Positions 15,601 through 24,432 of a stretch of 64,000 bases of DNA are shown one piece after another. The stretch spans positions 2,914,001-2,978,000 of the forward strand of contig CAIIXF020000006.1 in assembly GCA_903813345.2 (NCBI GenBank), read 5' to 3'. The first letter of the stretch is position 1, and each line of letters starts with the position of its first letter. Made by a program: the position numbers and the translations under genes. The notes beneath the pieces were generated by a model. It made no database searches. It saw nothing but the letters and a program-made list of their open reading frames with translations, and was not told the DNA's origin. Source of the DNA: Owenia fusiformis. Lineage: Eukaryota; Annelida; Polychaeta; Sabellida; Oweniidae.

Positions 15601-18128
15601 ACCAATGCAACCAATGCAACCAGATTGTTGGATGCACGGACAGATGAACAAGCTCATCATGTGAGCTAAAAATATGTGGAGAGTGGAGATAATGACTTAT
15701 TGTATGTTACTAAATGAGAATTATGGATCTTTCAACAGAAAAATCTAAATATTTTATGCACACATATAGACATCCATAAAATGTATGTTGGCTCTTCATA
15801 CAATGTGTTCATGAAAGGCTTGTGAATTGCACTGAACCAATACATAATTTATTTGTTCTAATGCTCATGATAAATATTTCTATAGACACAAAAATGTCAA
15901 TCAAACAAATTAACAAAATAACAGAAAAAACTACAAATTGACCTTTTCTGATGACACTTATCATGATGAAAACATATATAATAGACACTGACAGAGTTAT
16001 CTGCAAAACAAAAAATCAAAATATTATTACTTGACCTTAAAAGTTTGTTGAAATGAAGCTTATAAGCTAAGAAAACAATAGAATTTCATAACATAAATTG
16101 TGTCGGTGATCTTGCCAAGGTGATCTTGCCAACATGAGAGCAACTGACTGCCTGGGTTGAAAATCTGGAAGTTACATCCTACCATGTTAAAACCTGTTTG
16201 CACCCTGCTAATAGAGTGAAAAATTGACCTTATTGCGAAAAGTCCTGAGGAGATTAAGACATGTCAATACTACCAACTTACAACTTTGCATGAATTCAAT
16301 TTCTTAAGCAAATACTACATACACTGTGTTGCAATTGAAGGATGGACACTCAAAATAGTGTTGCACTCAACGCAATCAATATTTTGTATTTTCAATATCC
16401 TAACTTAACATACATTTCCTATGATCGCCGTTCTATTATCATTTTTTTATTATATGTGGCACATGCAAGTTCATTTTTTTGCTAATCATAATTTTTTCTA
16501 CACTAATTTCCAATCTAACTTTATGTTTATACAACGGACATGACCCAAGGACGACATGATGATCAAGCAGCCTCCCTATGTCATGTCCTCAGCTCTTGCA
16601 AAGTTGCCCAAGCAGAACATTGCTACATGTGGCGGCATGATCAAGAGATTGCTAGACAGCTTGATCCCTTGATTTCTGATTCCTCCCTGACTAGTTCACC
16701 CTCATAACCACTAACCATCGAGTTTGTGAAAGCAGGACAAGCAACCGCAAAACCAACAGTTAACCAACCATCCAGAGGCATTTTACATTCAGCATCTGAT
16801 TGGGTTATGAAGGTTGATGTTGGTAAGCTGCTTGTTTTCCCCCAGCATGTAGTCAGCACCACTCTGAGGCCAGACATCATAATCACCTCAGAAACAACAC
16901 AGACCATCATTGTTGTTGAGTTAACTGTACCCTGGGAGGAGTGGGTAGAAGAATCCCACGAATTAAAGAAGTTGAAATATGAGGACATTGTAACTGATGC
17001 CAAGCGAAGAGGATGGAAGATACACTGTTTCCCTGTGGAAGTAGGCTGCAGAGTTTTTCCAGCCAAGTCTATGGACTGGATGTTGAAGTCGCTTGTTTAT
17101 AGTCTCGCAAGAGAAAGAAAGCAATGATTAACCTAGGAAGGGAAGCTGAACGTTGCTCTCGTTGGCTGTGGTTGAGAAGAAATGCAAATTGGTTGCCCAA
17201 GTAATCCATTGTCATCTGGCCTCATCTCCACCAGAATCATGACACACCCTGTATCCAATAAGTCTCCCCTCTCAATAGCTAGCATACCTTTAACCCCTAC
17301 ATCAAGCTTGAGCGGTAATGTGAAAAGGTGAGAGTTGGTCGACCATAAAGCGCTTTTTAAACCTACCATAGACCCTCTCAAGTCGGTTTTAGGCATTTAC
17401 CGCTCATTCACCAAGTTAAGATGTCTACTCTGATGGAAGTTGGAGGCAGCTGAGGAAACCTCTATATTTCCACAGCTAATGTGTATGGTGCAGCATGTAG
17501 TCCATCTAAGCATGTTTATCATAATATGGTAAGTTGAAAAATAGGACCATTCGGTGCACAAGCAGGAGCCAATTACTATACCAATTACATGTACATTCAT
17601 ATATGTAATGTATTTCCAACATGGAGCCAGTTGACCCAGTTGACCCATCACATGGATATGAGCATTTGTTCAGAAAAAAGTTTTTTAATCCCAAAGGCTC
17701 ACCATGTAAACAAAAATAATTCAAAATAATTCAAATTGGTCATCAGGAGAAAACTATGGCTGGTTTCTATCATTATTTTCCAAACATTAATGCCATAGAA
17801 GGGATCTACCTCAAACATAGATAAAGTACATGTTCATGTCTAGTTAGAACAGCTGAGTAAGACATCTACCTGTAGGTCAATTGGCAATTTACAAAATATA
17901 AATAAAATAATTGTATTTACCTTGAATGAGCCATTCACAATGAGCAGATATCGGATAATCTCCTTTGCCATCTGATATTATACCAGTCGTAGAGTTGAGC
18001 ACCTGGCGAAATCCATCTGTTTTACCATTACAAGCAATGCATTCTGGCACCAACAATATGGATAAAACCGTTATACACAATGTGTAAATAATAGCTATAC
18101 GTCGGCTCCAGGAGATCCTGAGTTCCAT
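460..18128 (-). CDS. MEGF8: MEGF8-like large CUB/EGF/Kelch/PSI receptor, copy A (27 exons, 3' end off window)
   Basis: Exons in transcript order: 17921-18128, 14229-14392, 12558-13752, 12016-12167, 11669-11803, 11217-11406, 10709-10881, 10441-10549, 9647-9765, 9230-9439, 8630-8878, 8195-8298, 7591-7740, 7175-7287, 6464-6689, 6016-6242, 4909-5050, 4548-4773, 4095-4260, 3477-3661, 2908-3206, 2452-2584, 2114-2167, 1801-1990, 1436-1599, 1038-1182, 460-730. Every junction is GT-AG and the phases chain without a break for 5,699 bp (about 1,899 codons), ending in phase 2 at a donor, so the gene continues to the left. Seen: signal peptide, CUB, EGF, Kelch block, PSI-like cysteine modules, calcium-binding EGF, laminin EGF, second CUB, EGF, second Kelch block, start of another PSI. 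Two CUB and two Kelch blocks fit MEGF8 and not attractin, which has one of each. Known of the family: single-pass membrane protein acting in developmental signalling. The membrane segment would lie outside the window. Confidence 0.93.
4095..4773 (-). other. MEGF8: MEGF8 copy A exons 18-19: CUB2
   Basis: Exon 18 (4548-4773) starts the second CUB domain ([13 protein letters not shown], then [13 protein letters not shown]). Exon 19 (4095-4260) carries [11 protein letters not shown] and LTVHFEANI. The tandem-duplication breakpoint (TAAGAA at 4644-4649) falls inside exon 18. Sequence left of it is single-copy in this window. Confidence 0.88.
4909..6689 (-). other. MEGF8: MEGF8 copy A exons 15-17: Ca-binding EGF and laminin-type EGF
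   Basis: Exon 15 (6464-6689) has a calcium-binding [15 protein letters not shown], then [12 protein letters not shown] with the Asn/Phe-Tyr hydroxylation and Ca pattern. Exon 16 (6016-6242) has a further EGF ([12 protein letters not shown]) and a laminin-EGF start. Exon 17 (4909-5050) is laminin-EGF ([14 protein letters not shown]...[15 protein letters not shown]). A 92 bp tandem array of exon 17's 5' end lies in the intron just upstream. Confidence 0.88.
5051..5515. repeat. 92 bp tandem array of splice acceptor plus exon 17 start
   Basis: Five extra copies of a roughly 87-92 bp unit lie in intron 16 next to exon 17. Each holds the minus-strand acceptor (CTATGCAG) and the first exon bases (CAGTGTGAGTGCAATGG region). 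Copy B has just one (24,826-24,900), so the array grew after the duplication. Units of 92 bp are not a multiple of three. Confidence 0.85.
9793..10138. mobile_element. Hairpin MITE with GCGGGCAGATATA core
   Basis: Inverted ends TGTATCTCATACTTGAGTGG and complement at 10,105-10,138. The inside holds short palindromes such as GGATATATTGTATAT and several CCCGCTCC. Absent from the same intron of copy B. No coding capacity. Confidence 0.65.
10141..10281. mobile_element. Hairpin MITE with CCCTCGG core
   Basis: A near-perfect stem: left arm GTTATGCAC...TTTGGATACA, right arm TGTATCCAAA...GTGCATAAC. The loop region repeats CCCTCGG/CCCTTCGG. Absent from copy B. Confidence 0.65.
12016..13752 (-). other. 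MEGF8: MEGF8 copy A exons 3-4: end of CUB1, EGF modules, first Kelch block
   Basis: Exon 3 (12558-13752, 1,195 bp) ends CUB1, then has EGF modules with cysteine runs such as [11 protein letters not shown] and [12 protein letters not shown] and a second one ending [12 protein letters not shown]. Kelch repeats follow, with paired glycines (FWLFGGN, LFIFGGI, LYLLGGR, LLVYGGF, MVVYGGN). Exon 4 (12016-12167) adds a sixth blade ending [11 protein letters not shown], a stretch I recognise from MEGF8. Six blades would close one beta-propeller. Confidence 0.9.
14229..14392 (-). other. MEGF8: MEGF8 copy A exon 2: CUB1 core
   Basis: Residues 70-124. It contains the CUB signature [20 protein letters not shown], with the Asp and Tyr that usually line the calcium site, then [10 protein letters not shown]. 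Acceptor TTTCAG, donor GTAAGTAC, length 164 bp, phase 1 to phase 0. The counterpart in B is 41517-41680, with a further half-copy at 40456-40560. Confidence 0.9.
16540..17127 (+). pseudogene. Retroelement C-terminal relic in intron 1 of copy A
   Basis: The open part (16726-17127, 133 residues) contains [30 protein letters not shown] and [14 protein letters not shown], a block I recognise from the C-terminal part of invertebrate retroelement polyproteins. Upstream, a broken frame carries a WRHDQEI-like piece of the same domain, followed by a stop near 16,705. It is antisense to MEGF8 and absent from copy B intron 1. Confidence 0.55.
17861..17890. other. Near-empty target site matching the virus-like element insertion in copy B
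   Basis: Intron 1 of copy A reads GACATCTACCTGTAGGTCAA followed by TTGGCAATTT. Copy B reads GACATCTACA, then the 9.35 kb element, then TCTACAGGTCAAGTCAATTGG. The flanks align across the insertion, so this is the paralogous unoccupied site, with a few substitutions. Confidence 0.8.
17921..18128 (-). other. MEGF8: MEGF8 copy A exon 1: signal peptide and start of CUB1
   Basis: The ATG (complement of 18126-18128) opens [18 protein letters not shown], a basic N-terminus followed by a hydrophobic stretch to about residue 30, which is a signal peptide. CUB1 starts at about residue 33 (IACNGKTDG) and the exon ends in CEWLIQ plus one base, the usual CUB 'W.I' strand. The donor is GTAAATAC. The equivalent exon of copy B (51676-51883) is nearly identical, including the 5' flank to about 18,500. 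Confidence 0.9.
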
Positions 18129-20009
18129 TTTATCTGTTAGAATATGTGTTTGTAAACTGCACCATGTTTGTTACATGAGAAATAGGGTACTGTTCATATT
18201 CAAGAGTGGGGTATATCCACAGAGTCTGCGTCAGCTCTGTGTCTACAGTAACATACACACAGCATAAGAAATAGTATACAGCTACTACTAAAAGTTTATG
18301 TGGATGTATTTTCATATATTTAGACTTGAAATGAAGGATGTCAAAATTGATACTCCACTGAAAAATAAACAAAGCAATTGCCTTCAATTTAGATATCCTC
18401 AAACGTAACTTTCGTCAATAATCATGTGGACTGTGATGCATCAGTGTTTAGAGTGTATATCCATTGTTCATAAACTCAACATTATTTTAATTTTTGTTGT
18501 ATATTAGTGTAGTTACACGTAAAAAACTAAAATAAATTAAAAACTTTAAAATTTTTTAATTGAAGCAGTAAATATGTCTCGTATTTTGATTGGCCCTTTG
18601 AAATTTTCATGACATACCCCATGTAAGTTATATGTTACCAGATACTAGTGACATCTTTGAATAGATATAAATTATAAATTGTTGCAACTTATAGTACTAC
18701 GGATATAGTTACTTCAAACTTCAAAGATATTGTAAATGAATCTGGGGAATAGGCACTAGGCAGTAAAACCTGCGTACAGGGAATGCTCTTGGGACTGAAG
18801 GAAAGTTTCCTTGTTCAGAGGTTTTCCCTATAGAGAGTGGCCGCACTTTCAGCAAACTCAGAATTGCCGAATAAGCATTTTTGTATATAGTATATGTTGA
18901 TTGATTGTACAAATGCCGGCTCCATACTTGGTTACGTTTTCCCCATGTTGATTTTAGCTGCTGCTAGCGTCTGATGATGTCTAGTTGATGTAATTATTGA
19001 TTTGATGTGTAGAGATATATTGCTAAAAACTAAATTTCAAGTTTCATCAACCCCATTTTATATCATTGATAATCTGGAAATTAGATCAGTAAAAGATTTA
19101 GAGATTTGGCTCAACATGACCGTGTACTTACTATCTGTTATCTCCATAAAACAATTGTGTCAGTCCCTAGATTATCACAACTGGTTTGATGCAATTAGGT
19201 TTTTGAAAGGAAGAATTAGTGTCATGATAATAAGTAACAATAAGTAACAAACAGATTAGTATTAGTTTTAAAATAAATCAGGGTAATTAACAGTGGGTGC
19301 GATGCTACATCATGTAAATAATTGGCTTATCTTAATCTCAATCATATTAATCCAAGCTTTTTATATTCAGATATTGGCTTAAGACTTTCACACCTCTGAA
19401 AAATAATGGAATATACAGTCTCACCAATATTCCATATTCCTTGTTCACAGGTGAATTTTCATAATTTGCCCCAAAATAGTGTTCCTTGTTCCCTGTTCAC
19501 AGGTTTTCCCTACAGAGAGGGTCTGTTAACATGTAAGTCAATGGAAAAATATTTGGTTCTTTTGAAAAGCATTCCTTGTTCATAGGTTTTCCCTACAGAG
19601 AGCAGAGCTGTCAAGTGTCCCGCGAATGGCGGGATTATCCCGCGAGTTTGATCAAAATTAGGCTAATTCGCGTGTCCCGCAATGTCCCGCGAAGTCCCGC
19701 AAATGTGGTTTTTGACCTCCGCGAATTTCCGAAATTGTTGCAATCCCCTATATTGTGATTATCTTATCTTATAAAAGAAGCTAAGTTTTTGCACTTTTGA
19801 AGAGTAAAATTTACCTAATTTTAAGTACTCAGCGTGCTGTTGTTTGGTATCAAAATAAAGAGGAAGGGTTCAACTTTCATTTTAATTACGAATGTAGGTC
19901 AAAAATAGTTCTAACGTTGGGCTTTTTACTATCCGTGTGGCCTTCATCTCAGAACTGAGCAAATGTTAGCAAACGCGAGTTACAATAAATGGACGCTGAT
20001 ATCTAGAAA

Positions 20010-20872
20010 GGGTGCATTGTAGAAATACCGGGTAGTAAATCCTCCATGCTGGGTTCAAACTTGGTACCCGGTACCCGGTCAAAAAACGGGTACCCATAAA
20101 ACGAAAAATACGAATCATAATTAGATTATGAGAAAACGTGTAAGATTTGTTTTGAATTCACAAAAATGTATGTAACATCCTTCAAAATTGAGCTAGAAGC
20201 TTCAAATAAAAAGTATATTTAAGGCTCTTTTCTTCCTCTATCGTCATGGCCATATTTTCATCGGTTATGGGGGGGGGGTGCGATCGCACCATCGCACCAT
20301 CTCCTGGCTACGCCTATGACATTGTAAGACATAACAATTTACAATTCAGTGGACAATTTGTCGAAAATTGGGATAACTTAAATTATGATTAATAATCAAA
20401 ATCATGTAAATTAACACGTCACCTCCGCCTGCTAAAGCAACGATAGCTATTTACAGATTTAAATCATAATCAAAACAATTCACGTACCAACAAACAAACT
20501 ATTGAAAATAGAGTAAGATTGATTTGTCTTCTTTTTCAAATCGTCTTACAATGTCATTGGCGTAGCCAGGAGGGGGTGCGATCGCATCCCCCCTCCCCCT
20601 TTCATTACCAATGGAAATATGATGATAGAGGACGAAAAGAGCCTTAAAATGCTTTTTATTTGAAGCTTCTAGCTCAATTTTGAAGGAAGTTACATACATT
20701 TTTGTAAATTCAAAACAAATCTTAGGTTACACGTTTTCTAATGATCTAATTATGTTGTAGGCCTATATTCGTATATTTCGTTTTTTGGGTACCCGTTTTT
20801 TTCGACCGGGTACCAAGTTTGAACCCAGCATGGAGGATTTACTACCCGGTACCCGTTTTTTTCTACAAACCC
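20010..20872. mobile_element. Foldback (MULE-like) element, 863 bp, 10 bp target duplication
   Basis: Two arms of about 300 bp are inverted copies of each other; both contain GGGTAGTAAATCCTCCATGC and GGCGTAGCCAGGAG-type motifs around a G-rich centre. The 10 bp duplicate TATCTAGAAA flanks it (20000-20009 and 20873-20882), as in Mutator-like insertions. No coding capacity. Confidence 0.8.
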
Positions 20873-20980
20873 TATCTAGAAAAGTAACCCCATTCCCTAT
20901 AATTTGATGTAGATTAATCGAACCCCTATATCAATATCATGGGCTTTCAATTGAAAGAAAATGCCATGAATAGGTACATT

Positions 20981-21260
20981 CAGGCCTGTCAACTGTCCCG
21001 CAATTTGCGTATTTGTCACGCATTTGCTGAAGAATTTGAAGTCACGCCAGTTATTTTTGCGTGACAGAAAAAGTCACGCAAATACGCATTTTACCTGGTA
21101 ATTGTCAAGCAAAAATATTTCTTTAGAAAAATTTCTAAAAAAAATCGTCTACACAGCAAAAATACGAACGCCGGGAAAAAACGTACGCATTTCGTTCGGA
21201 CTTTTCACGCGAATTACGTATATGTGACGCATTCCGTTCGAAATATTTCGTACCTACCTA
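20981..21260. mobile_element. hAT-like repeat fragment (CAGGCCTGTCAACTG end)
   Basis: Starts CAGGCCTGTCAACTGTCCCG and continues with GTCACGC-rich sequence. The same sequence occurs in the opposite orientation at about 25,780-26,033, so it is one repeat family at two sites. Confidence 0.6.
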
Positions 21261-22212
21261 TTACGGTACTCACACCTGAAGCATGGTTTTTGCTTTTGAA
21301 AAATTACAATAAAGTTTAATAATATTCCTATACGTATTTTGTGAAATTGTGTTGACGTTTATTGAAGTTACAATGCAACGGTGCATTGTATTTGATTAAT
21401 CAGTATCTGGAAGTTTGATTTAAGTACTTTTACACGCTTTTACATTAGTCCCAATCACGCAAATCCTTGAATGTCCCGGGACATCCTGCAAATTTAGGTG
21501 AATGTCCCGCGAAATCCCGCAAATTTAGGGCACTTTGTCTAAAAAATCTGTCCCTCTATCAAGTTTTTGGTGGTAAACCTGTTAACTATAGCGCAATTAG
21601 GGTGTTTGTCCCTCGAATGGTCCCGCGAAATCCCGCGAATTTGATAAAAAAAAAATTGGCTTATCAGCGCAATCACGCAAATCCCTTAAATGTCCCGCGA
21701 ATTTAGTAGATGTCCCGCAAAATCCCGCGAATTTTGGGCACTGGGTCTAAAAAATCTGTCCCGCGAGAAAATCTTTAGGGGTTGACTGAGAGAGGTATTC
21801 CATCGGACAGGTTTTACTGTATATTGAATTTCCATGAATTTGTTCTCACTGGTAGGGGTGTATGTGTAAGTCATGTAAGTATTCTGGGTGTTTTTAATAT
21901 CATTATTAATTTGTCATTGAATGGATAAAACATGCATCGCACTCCCATGCAATGCTAGTCTTCAACATATTATTCTGAGACACTGCATGAGAGTTTGAAC
22001 ATACATGATTCTCTCACTTTTAATTTCTATGAAAGTATTAATCCCCATATCCATGGGCTCAGATTCTCATCATTGTCCTCAGGGCAATTCTTGCAAAAAC
22101 CTCTAACCAATCAATCAATTTACATAACAATATTGGCTTTTTAAAAAATATAATTTTTTAATAAGTATCTTTAATTGAAAAACATAAAAGTCAATTAATT
22201 CTTTTAAGTATT

Positions 22213-23498
22213 ATGTTTATGTTTATGTTTCTTTATTTGGACCATAAATTGATCATACAAATACATACTGGTATATATTAAGTAAAATAAAATAATATTA
22301 CAATTTTACAGTGATAGTAAAGATTGATGGTGGTGTACAGAACATGTAATTATATGCCCCTTGGGTTTGATGATTGATTTAATGCATCCCTGTGCATTTC
22401 ATAAATAGCATGTATTTAATAGACAGTCCCTATCTCCAAACTGACTACTGTCCAGGATAAGTCTTATCTTTTCTAAATCAGTGCCATATAGGTTACTGTT
22501 CTCAATGATATTGTTTAATTGATGACTTAAATGCTCAACTGCCTGGCAGTGAAATAATAAGTGTTGCAGTGTCTGCACTGCCCTATGACAAAGTGGACAT
22601 GTCTCACTATCTTTATATTTTTCGCAAATGAGTGATGAGTTTCCACACAAAAGTCTCACCAGGGTTATACATGGTCTAATTAGGTATGGGTCATTTTTTG
22701 CCAATATCCACCACTTAATGGGTTTGATAACCTTAACAACATTTCTGAACGTACTGAGAGACCTGTACATCATACAACTAGACCTCCATTTTTCCAACTC
22801 ATGTCTGTGCAACACATCCTTAACAATACTTTTCCACTGTGACTTCGAGACAGATACTCCATAGAAAAGCCATTGCATTACATGATCTATTAAGTTGAAC
22901 CTTTCAGCTATGTTAAGTATATCCCAGATAGGAGAATGACAATTGTTCTTTTTGTGGGTAAGCGTGGTGTTCAACCATTGACACACTCTTATGATGGCAA
23001 TTTTCTTATAGACTACATCCACTGGTAACATGAGTAACTGCCATAAAAACATGAGCTTTCTTTGTAAGATTATAGTTGTAATATTATTCCACCCCAATGG
23101 TGCTAAACATGCACTGTTTGCCGTATTAATAGGAAGACCCTGCAGTTGTTTCGCTATTTTAATATGTGTGTTTTCATAGATATTCATTTCTTTTTCAGTC
23201 AGAACAATCGCTTCTACTCCATATGTCACTGATGGCACTACAATACTCCAATATATGTGTGATGCAGTTAGGGGATTATACCTTACAGTGTCCATGGATA
23301 CTAGTCCAATCCCTGCATCCATTGTCATGCGTCCAGTCCTACATTTTTCATTGACATATGGTGTATTATCTCCAGTTGATGACAAGTCGGCTCCAACATG
23401 TTTACACACATTGGTTATTTCCAATACAGTCCCTGATAGTGTTAGTTCCTTAGGCTTTTGTGTTTCATGAGTATTGGTGGTTGGGAAGTAAAGAACTT
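22213..23498 (-). mobile_element. 5'-truncated LINE, upstream of copy A
   Basis: A 1,286 bp insertion between GTATT duplicates (22208-22212 and 23499-23503), absent from unit 2. The 3' end on the minus strand carries an (AAACAT)n tail. The frame at 22399-23424 (341 residues) is the region after the reverse-transcriptase core, ending in a zinc-knuckle-like CPLCHRAVQTLQHLLFHC. The polymerase motif itself is missing, so it is dead. Confidence 0.75.
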
Positions 23499-24432
23499 GT
23501 ATTTATTAATTCTACTTACTACTCTTTTAAAGGAAGAAATAAATAACATTTTAACATGAATGCTGAACTGACAAGATTTTACATACAGATATAGAATACA
23601 GAGCAGACAAATGAATTCATAGTTATTGAAATCATTTAGATTCATAAAATGAGACAGTACAATACTTTCAATTACATCAAGACAAGCGCCAATTAACAAT
23701 ATTCATGTCTTCAGTTTCGATGCTATACATATTCAAAGTTAATTTCCAATGAGGAATCATTTATTCTCTTGTCAATTCCCTCACTATCCTCCCCCCTAAA
23801 CCCCCCCCCCCATGTTTTCATAAACTGTAACTTCATGTACTTCAAGTAATCAGTCTATACTATCCTATCCATAACCCCATTCCACCCTACAACACAACAA
23901 TATCAATACTCTACAGGTTGCCCCATATACATATTTAATGTATTTATGTATCAATTATGTCTTAATGTACTGTAGAAATGTACATTTACTTAAAAAGGCA
24001 ACAATTAAATGATTGTTTTTTCTTACAGCACTTGAGGCTACTTTAGGTCCAAGAGTTTTAACTTAACTACATTAAAATATTTCATTTTTTATGATAAATA
24101 GTTTTTAAAAATGAATATCACTATTTATTGCTATTGAATCTAAACATTTCTATATTTTAAATCTTCAATAAGCATATTGATCAGATAATTTCTTTTGTCA
24201 GGTAGGCTATCACATTTTGAAAATATTGTTTCCAATAAGCTCCTCCCTCCAGTCCTCTGCTTCCTTTTTAATATACAAACTGTGAAAATGTTCTAAAATT
24301 CTATTGATGACCTGTTTGTGAATTAACCATTTTCTAATAGCATACCAGCTTTACTGAACCTTTGATATACACGCATTCAAAGTATATGAGGGGCTAACCT
24401 GTCTACAAGATATAAATTTTACGATTACACAT

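Larger units (their letters stand above)
14393..17920. other. Intron 1 of MEGF8 copy A
   Basis: 3.5 kb, AT-rich. It contains the retroelement relic (16,540-17,127) and the near-empty site at 17,861. 14,523-16,500 has no feature I can support. Confidence 0.6.
18761..21819. mobile_element. Composite insertion with CAGTAAAACCTG inverted ends, upstream of copy A
   Basis: Absent from the equivalent site in unit 2 (near 58,045). The ends CAGTAAAACCTG and CAGGTTTTACTG are inverted, resembling pogo/hAT-type termini. Inside are repeats of TTCCTTGTTC...GGTTTTCCCTA, the 863 bp foldback element, and arrays rich in TCCCGCGAA (19,610-19,700 and 21,470-21,770). No transposase frame. Confidence 0.55.

Noticed and set aside
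460-18128. Attractin (ATRN) instead of MEGF8
   Set aside because: Two CUB and two Kelch blocks with laminin-EGF between them fit MEGF8; attractin has one CUB and one Kelch block.
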